This document shows positions 53,901 through 62,769 of a stretch of DNA of 64,000 nt, one piece after another (position 1 is the stretch's first letter; each line of letters opens with the position of its first letter). Both the position numbers and the translations under genes were made by a program. The notes below the pieces were generated by a model, which was given only the letters and a program-made list of their open reading frames with translations, was not told where the DNA came from and did no database searches. The stretch comes from Oasisia sp. SBJ-2009 (lineage: Eukaryota; Annelida; Polychaeta; Sabellida; Siboglinidae): assembly GCA_964017155.1 (NCBI GenBank), contig OZ024867.1, positions 23,657,020-23,721,019 on the forward strand, read 5' to 3'.

Positions 53901-56142
53901 TAGTCAGACTGCCGGAATAATAAGACAGTCATCCCATTACTTGTGTTACTTAGTCAGACTGCTGGAATAATAAGACAGTCATCCCATCACTTGCGTTACT
54001 TAGTCAGACTGCTGGAATGATAAGACAGTCATCCCATTACTTGTGTTACTTAGTCAGACTGCCGGAATGATAAGACAGTCATCCCATTACTTGTGTTACT
54101 TAGTCAGACTGCCGGAATAATAAGACAGTCATCCCATTACTTGTGTTACTTAGTCAGACTGCCGGAATAATAAGACAGTCATCTCATTACTTGGGTTACT
54201 TAGTCAGACTGCCGGAATAATAAGACAGTCATCCCATTACTTGTGTTACTTAACCAGACTGCCGGAATAATAAGACAGTCATCCCATTACTTGTGTTACT
54301 TAGTCAGACTGCCGGAATAATAAGACAGTCATCCCATTACTTGCGTTACTTAGTCAGACTGCTGGAATAATAAGACAGTCATCCCATTACTTGTGTTACT
54401 TAGTCAGACTGCCGGAATAATAAGACAGTCATCCCATTACTTGTGTTACTTAGTCAGACTGCCGGAATAATAAGACAGTCATCCCATTACTTGTGTTACT
54501 TAGTCAGACTGCCGGAATAATAAGACAGTCATCTCATTACTTGTGTTACTTAGTCAGACTGCCGGAATAATAAGACAGTCATCCCATTACTTGTGTTACT
54601 TAGTCAGACTGCCGGAATAATAAGACAGTCATCCCATTACTTGTGTTACTTAACCAGACTGCTGGAATAATAAGACAGTCATCCCATTACTTGCGCTGTC
54701 GCGCTTACATTTTTCTGGTCGTTAAAAACGTTCCGATTGACGTTTCTGCGCATGCGCAATAAATGTAAAATCATCAATGTCCAACGAAACAACAAAGCTT
54801 TTTCTGTATAAATGACATGAGCTGTTCGTTAACTCTCCTGTGATGATTACTGTGAAGAGTTTCTTAAAATGTCGTTCAATGCAATAAAATATTAGTTTTT
54901 TTTTTATAAATCACTGTCACGGATTATGGCGCACTACTGTCACGTGATTTACGCTTGCTATAAAAATATGCTTCAAAACTTGTTTGCCTCGTGTTAATAT
55001 GCGACAAATAACTTCGCTGAGAGGTTATATACATCCTAACGAGCAACCCGTAGTATTTCTACCATAAATGCTTTGTTCTTTCGCTTCACAATAATGATTT
55101 TACATTTAACGCGAACGAGTATAAACGTCAATTGGAATGTTTATAACGCCGGGAAAATGTAAGCGCTACAAAAGTATCACTCGGCCACCAAACCATATTG
55201 TCTGTCATTTGTAACAGTATCATGTGATGTGAGACCATCACCTCAAGAGACTTGACAGAGACACTATATGAGTCTCTAAGTTCACTGATCTGCTGCTGAG
55301 CGAACGACGCATCTGTGTCCACACTGTTGGAGCCATCTGATGGTGACCCCACACCGCCAAGGGTCATGAGTCGCAGACTGCGGTTCTCTGCACGCAAGTC
55401 CTCCAGCTCAGTGCTGGCAATCTAGAACGAATCATACAGTCTGTAAAACAATTATCCAAAATGACAAGAGCACAGATCCCACATCAGTTAGTTTGTATAT
55501 AGTATACTACTCACATTTTGCTAGGGATCACTATTTAGGGCGGTATTATATTTTACGGCATGTGTATCACACAAAAACTAAAAACAGCATATAACAATTG
55601 TGTGTGACCCACGTGAGACAATCACTGCCTGGCAACGGCGTCTCATGCTTCCACTGAGTCTCTGGATGGCTGCCATCTCAAGATTGTTCCATTACAAACA
55701 TTGTGTGATCCTTAGCAAATTTTGAGTAGTATATATTCTTGTCCTAATCATCAACAACAACATTTTGGTTGCACATTTATTTAACATTCGTAAGGTACTT
55801 TACTTTATTGAATATGCTTCTTTTATCCAAACACATTTTATGAAGAAATACGCTCAATAGTTTATTAGATTTGACAACTTTCAGAAATTGAGGATAGCCT
55901 TAAGAGATGGCAGAAAGAGTCAGATCAGTTTAACTCCATCATTTACTCTGCATCAAGTTAACAAATAAATAACACTAATTGCACACACAACTGGCTTAAA
56001 ATCGCCTTTCCTTGCAACTCTTGATCCAGATGCAATCTAAAAATTACTTTTAAAACTTTCCAATGATTAAATAGAATCTAAGCAACAAATCTGCATAAAC
56101 TGTTTGGGAGGTAAATAACTAATTTACTGTTTAAAATACAAC

Positions 56143-56192
<50 letters not shown>

Positions 56193-59100
56193 GTTAATTA
56201 CCCAGTCTCCTGTAGACATTTTACTAAGTACTTCTCTGCCCACCCACTAGGTGTCACTCACGTGCAGTTCTGTGGCGGAGTTCTCCAGCTGCTCAAACTG
56301 CTCCCGGAGCTGGTGCTCCGAGGCACTGGAGCGCTGACTGAGCGAGGCGAGGGTGAGGTCGCGGTCGTGGAGGTCGGTAAGTGCGCGGGAGACCTCGGCC
56401 CTCAGCGCACAGACCTCACTAGTTCGTCTCTGCTCACTGACAGCCAGACACTCCTGGAGCTGTGAACAACAGGACATCTTAACTCACTGACAGCCAGACA
56501 CTCCTGGAGCTGTGAACAACAGGACATCTTAACTCACTGACAGCCAGACACTCCTGGAGCTGTGAACAACAGGACATCTTAATTCACTGACAGCCAGACA
56601 TTCCTGGAGCTGTGAACAACAGGACATCTTAACTCACTGACAGCCAGGCACTCCTGGAACTGTGAACAACAGGACATCTTAACTCACTGACAGCCAGGCA
56701 CTCCTGGAACTGTGAACAACAGGACATCTTAACTCACTGACAGCCAGACATTCCTGGAGCTGTGAACAACAGGACATCTTAACTCACTGACGGCCAGACA
56801 CTCCTGGAGCTGTAGACAACAGGACATCTTAACTCACTGACAGCCAGACACTCCTGGAGCTGTAGACAACAGGACATCTTAACTCACTGACAGCCAGACA
56901 TTCCTGGAGCTGTGAACAACAGGACATCTTAACTCACTGACAGCCAGACACTCCTGGAGCTGTGAACAACAGGACATCTTAACTCACTGACAGCCAGGCA
57001 CTCCTGGAGCTGTGGACAACAGGACATCTTAACTCACTGACAGCCAGACACTCCTGGAGCTGTGAACAGGACATCTTAACTCACTGACAGCCAGACACTC
57101 CTGGAGCTGTGGACAACAGGACACCTTAACTCACTGACGGCCAGACACTCCTGGAGCTGTAGACAACAGGACATCTTAACTCACTGACGGCCAGACACTC
57201 CTAGAGCTGTAGACAACAGGACATCTTAACTCACTGACAGCCAGACACTCCTGGAGCTGTGAACAACAGGACATCTTAACTCACTGACAGCCAGACACTC
57301 CTGGAGCTGTGAACAACAGGACATCTTAACTCACTGACAGCCAGAAACTCCTGGAGCTGTGAACAACAGGACATCTTAACTCACTGACAGCCAGGCACTC
57401 CTGGAGCTGTGAACAACAGGACATCTTAACTCACTGACGGCCAGACACTCCTGGAGCTGTGAACAACAGGACATCTTAACTCACTGACGGCCAGACACTC
57501 CTGGAGCTGTGAACAACAGGACATCTTAACTCACTGACAGCCAGACACTCCTGGAGCTGTGAACAACAAGACATCTTAACTCACTGACGGCCAGACACTC
57601 CTGGAGCTGTAGACAACAGGACATCTTAACTCACTGACGGCCAGACACTCCTGGAGCTGTGAACAACAGGACATCTTAACTCACTGACAGCCAGACACTC
57701 CTGGAGCTGTGAACAACAGGACATCTTAACTCACTGACAGCCAGACACTCCTGGAGCTGTGAACAGGTCATCTTAACTCACTGACGGCCAGACACTCCTG
57801 GAGCTGTGAACAACAGGACATCTTAACTCACTGACAGCCAGACACTCCTGGAGCTGTGGACAACAGGACATCTTAACTCACTGACAGCCAGACACTCCTG
57901 GAGCTGTGAACAGGACATCTTAACTCATTGACGGCCAGACACTCCTGGAGCTGTGAACAACAGGACATCTTAACTCACTGACAGCCAGACACTCCTGGAG
58001 CTGTGGACAACAGGACATCTTAACTCACTGACAGCCAGACACTCCTGGAGCTGTGAACAACAGGACATCTTAACTCACTGACAGCCAGACACTCCTGGAG
58101 CTGTGAACAACAGGACATCTTAACTCACTGACGGCCAGACACTCCTGGAGCTGTGGACAACAGGACATCTTAACTCACTGACAGCCAGACACTCCTGGAG
58201 CTGTGAACAACAGGACATCTTAACTCACTGACGGCCAGACACTCCTGGAGCTGTGAACAACAGGACATCTTAACTCACTGACAGCCAGACACTCCTGGAG
58301 CTGTGAACAACAGGACATCTTAACTCACTGACAGCCAGACACTCCTGGAGCTGTGAACAACAGGACATCTTAACTCACTGACAGCCAGACACTCCTGGAG
58401 CTGTAGACAACAGGACATCTTAACTCACTGACAGCCAGACACTCCTGGAGCTGTGAACAACAGGACATCTTAACTCACTGACAGCCAGGCACTCCTGGAG
58501 CTGTGAACAACAGGACATCTTAACTCACTGACAGCCAGACATTCCTGGAGCTGTGAACAACAGGACATCTTAACTCACTGACAGCCAGACACTCCTGGAG
58601 CTGTGAACAACAGGACATCTTAACTCACTGACAGCCAGACACTCCTGGAGCTGTAGACAACAGGACATCTTAACTCACTGACAGCCAGACAGTCCTGGAG
58701 CTGTGGACAACAGGACATCTTAACTCACTGACGGCCAGACACTCCTGGAGCTGTGAACAACAGGACATCTTAACTCACTGACAGCCAGGCACTCCTGGAG
58801 CTGTGAACAACAGGACATCTTAACTCACTGACGGCCAGACACTCCTGGAGCTGTGAACAACAGGACATCTTAACTCACTGACAGCCAGACACTCCTGGAG
58901 CTGTGAACAACAGGACATCTTAACTCACTGACGGCCAGACACTCCTGGAGCTGTGGACAACAGGACATCTTAACTCACTGACAGCCAGACACTCCTGGAG
59001 CTGTAGACAACAGGACATCTCTCATTTTACAGGCCCCTATATATATATATATATATATATATCTTGCCCCCTACTGCTCTTGCCCACTATCACTCTTGCC

Positions 59101-62100
59101 CCCTACTGTTCTTGCCCCCTACTGCTCTTTTTTCCTATCACCCTTGCCCCCTACCACCCTTGCCCCCTACCACCCTTGCCCCCTATCACTCTTGCCCCCT
59201 ACTACTCTTGTTTCATACCACTCTTGCTCCAACTGCAGCTCTTGTCCCCTACCACTGTTGCCCCCTGCATATGTTGCCCCCTACCACTGTTGCCCCCTAC
59301 TATTCTTGTTTCGTACCACTCTTGCTCCAACTACAGCTCTTGCCCCCTACCACTGTTGCCCCCTGCATCTGTTGCCCCCTACCACTCTAGCCCCAATACC
59401 ACTCTTGCCCATAAACCCCTTAAGTAAATAAACAAAATAAAGTAATCAATTGTTTAGTGTGTAAATTGTGACGTTCATCTTCTTGGTCATGAGTTATAGT
59501 TCATAGAATGTGATGACTTTAATTCATATTTTAATGTTTGTGTCATGTAATGTTTTATTTATTTCATATGCAGTAGGGGGCCTACGTTCCCTGTTAACTG
59601 CCACTGGTAATGACGTCAGTTACTCGAGTGAATCCTTTAAATCTTGCGATCGCCTCACGTGCTGGTCAATGGTCACGTGCTCGAGTGATCTCGGCTGTTC
59701 GATTGGGACTCGGGTTACGCAAGTTACTCGCATAGCTCAATCGAAGTCTGTTGCTTATGACCAGTCACTGCTATAGCCTTTGTTAAGACTTTGAACAGTT
59801 CACCAGGAGCTGGAGAAATGACTGAAGGTATGATAGTCAGGAAAAGAACTATGCTACCCTCAGGATGGTACCACCCATACTCCATTGTGACAAGGACAAT
59901 CGCACATTTGAACCTAATGTTAGTAACGTTTTCATTACATTGTACATGACCTTTGACCTTGTGTTGACCTCAAATTGCAAAAATATCCCCCAAATCGATT
60001 GATCATAACAAGTCTACCTAAAAAAGTGATATCAGTTGCGATTCTAAGTCCACTCGTTCAAAAGTTATTTTTCTATTGGCTCTGGCGGCCATTTTGGTGG
60101 CCAAATTGGATATGTTGAATTGCTGAATGATATCCGCTTGATATTCCATACAAAGGTCGTACGGATGTAGAATTCAGCGAGAGAAAAAACAATATCAGTC
60201 GGTGCAGGGTTTAGACCCCAGGAAGTATGTTTGGCAACCTGACTAATACATTATTCTTGTGAAATACATGGAAATGATGCAAAAACGGTAAATGAATAGA
60301 AACTTGTGTTACCTTGGCAACTTCCAGCTTAAACTTCTTTAAGCCAGTTCCCTCGAGTCTTCTCACTTCGTCCACCTGTGGGAAACACCGCTTACTGCAA
60401 CGTAGCACTTAACACAGTAACAGGGGCCAGAGACGTTTTACTACTAAAAGGATTCTTAGTCTTATATGACACCATTACAGTCAGCTGTGTGAGATATTAT
60501 TCTTATATGGCACAATTACAATCAGCTGTGCAATATATTATGCTGTACTGTTTTTGCAATAACTAGATAACCAACAGCTCTTAATTTTCAGTCTTCAAGT
60601 ATTTACTGCTAAAAAGTGATGTTTCACTATCCTGCAGTTGTAACGTGACTGTGTGCTAAAGTAATAAGTTAATAAACTAAATATGACAGATAGATAAATA
60701 CAATTAACTGTACATTAAGTGTACATTAAAACAATGAATAAATTAATAAAATAAATATAATAAATAGATAAATAAATTATTTGTACATTGAAATTCACGG
60801 TCATATGCTATGTACAGGATACGACACTGTTAGCTGAAATAATAAGTTAATAAAATATTACAATAAATAGATCAATAAAATTATTAGTACATTAAATAAA
60901 AATAAAAAGCAGGCGGTCCATGATTAACTCTCTACAAGCTTTACAAACCCTGGCAGTGAGTTCTTCGTTCAGTGTAACGCAGTCTTGTCTCGCAGTACCA
61001 AGTTCTGCCTCCAGGCGGCGCTTCTCGTCTTGCAAACGTTGCTCGTTTTTATGAGCTTTTCTGAACAGATAGTTATTCATTTTTATTGGTAAGACATGTA
61101 TTTACTTTATAAATCAGTAAGCCTCATTGTACGGCTATGAGCAATTACACTACATGCTTAATACAAAATAATGTTTATTTCAACAACACAAACGGTAAAC
61201 AGAATAAATGCAACCCAATTTTAACTAAGTACAACAAATATTTCCTCACACCCTTTTATATGAAGCAACTTGAGAATAAAGTGAAAGTAGTGCTGGTTCA
61301 ATACCAGATGTTGTTCGATACCAATCGATACCTGAATTGTGTTCAATATTTGATACTTACATTGTAAATCTAATATTCATACAGAGCACAGTTCCCAGTA
61401 GAAGCACAGTACGCAACAGAAGTAGTGCTGGTTTGATAGCAGAATTCTTCGATATCGATCGATATAGTGCTGGTTTGAAACCACAATTCTTCTATATTGA
61501 TCGATACAAGAATTTTATTTGATACTCGATAGTTATGTTGTAAGTCTAATTCAGCACATGGTAGATCTCCAAATAAACATGTTATCCAATTAGACTAAAT
61601 ATGCCATAAAAATACACACAATTTTTCATTAGTAGTAGGGAAATATTTTTCATCAATCAATGTATGCTAGGTCTAAACGATGGCAATATTGTGTTGACAT
61701 CACTTTGAAGAGACTTGATAAGTCACTCATAATGTCTTCAGTATGTTACATAGGCAGGTACCTACTTTAAGTCTGCCTTCAACTGTAACAGTATGTTACA
61801 TAGGCAGATACCTACTTTAAGTCTGCCTTCAACTGTAACCGTATGTTACATAGGAAGGTACATACATTAAGTCTGCCTTCAACTGTAACAGTATGTTACA
61901 TAGTCAGGTACACACTTTAAGTCTGCCTTCAACTGTAACAGTATGTTACATAGACAGGTACATACATTAGGTCTGCCTTCAACTGTAACAGTATGTTACA
62001 TAGACAGGTACATACATTAAGTCTGCCTTTAACTGTAACAGTATGTTACATAGACAGGTACATACTTTAAGTCTGTCTTCAACTGTAACAGTATGTTACA

Positions 62101-62552
62101 TAGACAGGTACATACATTAAGTCTGCCTTCAACTGTAACAGCATGTTACATAGACAGGTACATACTTTAAGTCTGCCTTCAACTGTAACAATATGTTACA
62201 TAGAAAGGTGCATACTTTAAGTCTGTCTTCAACTGTAACAGTGTGTTACATAGACAGGTATATACATTAAGTATGTCTTCAATTGTAACAGTATGTTACA
62301 TAGACAGGTACATACATTAAGTCTGTCTTCAACTGTAACAGTATGTTACATAGAAAGGTGCATACTTTAAGTCTGTCTTCAACTGTAACAGTATGTTACA
62401 TAGACAGGTACATACATTAAGTCTGCCTTCAACTGTAACAGTATGTTACATAGACAGGTACATACTTTAAGTCTGCCTTCAATTGGTGAACTGCCTCTTT
62501 CACTTGGTGGGTCACGTCAGAACTCTCCAGTTTAGTTGACTGTTCCAGGCTC
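46498..62552 (-). CDS. Gene A: long coiled-coil protein, C-terminal 428 residues (5' partial)
   Basis: Minus-strand join: 62466-62552, 60949-61060, 60313-60375, 56262-56459, 55242-55421, 53074-53216, 51542-51702, 50687-50883, 46498-46644. It totals 1288 nt, beginning with the last base of a split codon, so at least one exon lies beyond 64000. Every junction keeps frame and uses GT-AG. Most of the protein is Glu/Lys/Gln/Leu-rich with heptad-like spacing, as in centrosomal, ciliary or cytoskeletal coiled-coil proteins. A Gly/Ser/Asp-rich break occurs in exon 55242-55421, and a non-coiled stretch with MTHFVIGVDEIVQCPPHRED occurs in 50687-50883. The last exon returns to helix (HFLDEQKQWTEVLEQQ) and ends ILQKYVTK. 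I do not recognise the family and assign no name. Confidence 0.85.
46645..46859. other. Start of the last gene A intron
   Basis: AT-rich unique DNA between the terminal exon and the 29-bp array. No feature was seen besides the pyrimidine tract of the acceptor. Confidence 0.4.
46860..50120. repeat. 29-bp minisatellite (GTAAGGAAGTACTAGTAAAAGTAACCAAA), about 112 copies
   Basis: A very homogeneous array with a few variant positions (ACTAGT/ACAAGT, AACCAAAG/AACAAAAG, AAGG/ACGG). Blocks of about 11-16 units recur with the same variant order (for example around 48791-49213 and 49371-49793), which shows block duplication. Sense-strand units read TTTGGTTACTTTTACTAG, pyrimidine-rich with a terminal AG. 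It fills the last intron of gene A. The 82-140 codon minus-strand frames arise because three units are 29 codons. Confidence 0.96.
50121..50686. other. Last gene A intron, 5' part
   Basis: Decayed 29-bp-like units (AAGGAAGTACAAATAAAAAT) run to about 50190, then unique AT-rich DNA up to the donor of the preceding exon. No feature recognised. Confidence 0.4.
50687..50883 (-). CDS. Gene A exon, non-coiled segment
   Basis: The acceptor is GACTCTTTCAG and the donor GACGAC|GTAAGT. Two bases complete an Arg codon, then 65 codons. It holds ENEVMTHFVIGVDEIVQCPP, HREDVERHLVEGDYASGD and a Ser/Asp/Asn-rich end (PSSNHDDTNPDLGMDD). GC-rich against AT-rich introns. It is the least repetitive part of the protein and the best query for finding the family. 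Confidence 0.86.
50933..51080. repeat. TA microsatellite
   Basis: (TA)n at about 50933-50989, followed by interrupted TATATG/TATTATA tracts to 51080. Intronic. Confidence 0.95.
51081..51541. other. Gene A intron spacer
   Basis: Mostly unique sequence. At 51322-51350 it repeats GAGGGGGGCACTGCAC and ATCTCATCCACC from the exon at 50810-50842 with one base changed, so a 30-bp exon fragment was copied into this intron. Confidence 0.5.
51542..51702 (-). CDS. Gene A exon, coiled coil
   Basis: The acceptor is CACTCTTCTTCGCAG and the donor GAAC|GTGAGT. One base completes a Lys codon, then 53 codons: RIQEVRKSCDQQTDTMRSKL, then RSTVSVYEAQIDRLRHQVED and FRTEAEAQSKTAE, and one base over. Clear heptad-like hydrophobic spacing. 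Confidence 0.87.
51705..51945. repeat. 30-bp minisatellite with AG|GT splice-like junctions, about 8 copies
   Basis: The unit is TAAGTTCTTACCTAGTGCAG plus TAAATAAAGG. On the sense strand most units read TTTATTTACTGCACTAG directly followed by GTAAGA, an acceptor fused to a donor with no exon between. The array lies immediately upstream of the acceptor of the exon at 51542-51702. Confidence 0.93.
51946..52100. other. Gene A intron spacer
   Basis: Short unique stretch. Diverged AGTAAA/CTAGTCCG phrases continue from the 30-bp array. No gene. Confidence 0.35.
52101..52800. mobile_element. MITE (about 450 bp) plus a tandemly duplicated flank
   Basis: The element at about 52258-52709 has ends built on GACATTTTTCCGG...GTAACAAACGTTCC and, inverted, GGAACGTTTATAACCGG...AAATGTAAGCGC. 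It is an inverted relative of the copy at 54701-55166. A second right end (CCGGAAAAATATAAGCGC) with the same 85-bp downstream flank (CATTTGGCTAGTCATACACG and on) occurs at 52101-52226 and 52673-52796, so about 570 bp was duplicated in tandem. Noncoding. Confidence 0.7.
52847..53073. repeat. 37-bp minisatellite carrying copies of a splice donor
   Basis: About six units of ACCCCTTACTTTGTCACACA plus TCAATGACTATGAGATG, two of them three bases short or more. On the sense strand units read CAAA|GTAAGGGGTCAT, the same as the donor of the exon at 53074-53216 (GGCAAA|GTAAGG). The array starts at the exon border. Confidence 0.9.
53074..53216 (-). CDS. Gene A exon, coiled coil
   Basis: The acceptor is GTGACCTGTGCAG and the donor GCAAA|GTAAGG. 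It starts in phase 0, 47 codons plus two bases: KQNHQLVSEVGCLKERLRAA, EEDTRQRLEELQLHEEKAVD, RVKDEEA. Highly charged long helix. It joins in frame to RIQEVRKSC of the next exon. Confidence 0.88.
53285..54695. repeat. 50-bp minisatellite (TTACTTAGTCAGACTGCCGG + AATAATAAGACAGTCATCCC + ATTACTTGTG), about 28 copies
   Basis: Regular 50-bp units starting about 70 bp upstream of the exon at 53074-53216. Variants (CCGGAATAA, CTGGAATAA, CCGGAATGA, TTGCG/TTGTG) recur in the same order in blocks of about six units. Each unit holds the inverted pair CAGACTG/CAGTC. Intronic. Confidence 0.95.
54701..55166. mobile_element. MITE with GCGCTTACATT ends (466 bp)
   Basis: The left end is GCGCTTACATTTTTCTGGTC then GTTCCGATTGACGTTT. 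The right end is its inverse, GTATAAACGTCAATTGGAAT through AAATGTAAGCGC. The interior (GTTCGTTAACTCTCCTGTGA, TTATATACATCCTAACGAGC) is shared in inverted orientation with the copy at 52258-52709. It lies against the end of the 50-bp array. Noncoding. Confidence 0.75.
55242..55421 (-). CDS. Gene A exon with flexible break
   Basis: The acceptor is GATTCGTTCTAG and the donor CTTGAG|GTGATG (a weaker donor). Sixty codons, phase 0 at both ends. IASTELEDLRAENRSLRLMT is coiled coil. GGVGSPSDGSNSVDTD is a Gly/Ser/Asp linker, and FAQQQISELRDSYSVSVKSL returns to helix. Confidence 0.87.
55422..56261. other. Gene A intron spacer
   Basis: Mostly unique AT-rich DNA. (TA)n at 56146-56190. The stretch near 55600-55690 (GGATGGCTGCCATCTCAAGA) resembles sequence seen at the ends of dispersed elements, but no full element was defined. 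Confidence 0.4.
56262..56459 (-). CDS. Gene A exon, coiled coil
   Basis: The acceptor is CTGTTGTTCACAG and the donor CTGCAC|GTGAGT. Sixty-six codons, phase 0 at both ends: LQECLAVSEQRRTSEVCALR, AEVSRALTDLHDRDLTLASL, SQRSSASEHQLREQFEQLEN, SATELH. GC-rich. Its first 27 bases and acceptor are copied about fifty times in the array directly upstream. Confidence 0.88.
56460..59025. repeat. 50-bp minisatellite carrying about 51 copies of an acceptor and exon start
   Basis: The unit is CTCACTGACAGCCAGACACT, CCTGGAGCTGTGAACAACAG, GACATCTTAA. On the sense strand each unit reads TGTTGTTCACAG followed by CTCCAGGAGTGTCTGGCTGT and CAGTGAG, the acceptor and the opening codons of the exon at 56262-56459. 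Because the copied segment ends CAGTGAGTTAAG, each unit also has a donor-like GTGAGT 22 bases after the acceptor. Units of 47 bp also occur. Confidence 0.96.
59038..59420. repeat. (TA)n and 15-bp CTTGCCCCCTACCAC array
   Basis: (TA)n at 59038-59061, then about 24 units of CTTGCCCCCTACCAC with variants (CTTGTTTCATACCAC, CTTGCTCCAACTGCAG) to 59410. A five-unit block recurs (59187-59270 and 59285-59370). Open plus-strand frames of about 110 codons in all three frames are repeat products. Confidence 0.92.
59421..60312. other. Gene A intron spacer
   Basis: Unique DNA with no supportable gene. The part at 59780-60200 (TGACCTTTGACCTTGTGTTG, GGCGGCCATTTTGGTGGCCA) has the look of a dispersed repeat but no ends were found. 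Confidence 0.4.
60313..60375 (-). CDS. Gene A small exon (21 codons)
   Basis: The acceptor is TGTTTCCCACAG and the donor GCCAAG|GTAACA. Phase 0 both ends: VDEVRRLEGTGLKKFKLEVA plus K. Both neighbouring exons end or start in phase 0. Confidence 0.82.
60376..60948. other. Gene A intron spacer
   Basis: AT-rich. The segment at about 60660-60730 (ATAAGTTAATAAACTAAATA, TGACAGATAGATAAATA) recurs diverged at 60730-60790 and 60840-60900 as a ~100-bp low-copy repeat. No gene. Confidence 0.4.
60949..61060 (-). CDS. Gene A exon, coiled coil
   Basis: The acceptor is AACTATCTGTTCAG and the donor GCCAGG|GTTTGT. One base completes a Lys codon, then 37 codons: KAHKNEQRLQDEKRRLEAEL, GTARQDCVTLNEELTAR. Classic charged coiled-coil composition. 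Confidence 0.87.
61061..61735. other. Gene A intron spacer
   Basis: AT-rich. Two or three diverged copies of GTGCTGGTTTGATAGCAGAA then TTCTTCGATATCGATCGATA occur at 61288-61530. No coding region is supported. Confidence 0.4.
61737..62465. repeat. 50-bp minisatellite carrying copies of an exon end and donor
   Basis: About 15 units of CAGTATGTTACATAGACAGG, TACATACATTAAGTCTGCCT, TCAACTGTAA. On the sense strand each unit contains TTGAAGGCAGACTTAA followed by a GTATGT-like hexamer, a copy of the last bases and donor of the exon at 62466-62552. Point changes make several of the copied donors imperfect. Confidence 0.94.
62466..62552 (-). CDS. Gene A exon, most 5' in window
   Basis: The acceptor is AATATGTTGTTTCAG and the donor TTAAA|GTATGT. 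One base completes a codon from an unseen upstream exon, then 28 codons plus two bases: SLEQSTKLESSDVTHQVKEA, VHQLKADL. The phase links exactly to the next exon. Confidence 0.82.
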
Positions 62553-62769
62553 CTGAAACAACATATTAGGAAATATTATAATACATGTTGACAGCAAATT
62601 ACACAACTATATTCAAAATAAAAACTTAGTGTCATCAGGTGTCATAAGACAATGAATCTACAAACACTTGTGACACAATTTCATACTGCATCATCAATAA
62701 ACACAAAGATAAACCTGAAGACAAACAACAAAACAATTAGACATCATGGTTGCCATGAAAGTCTGACTA

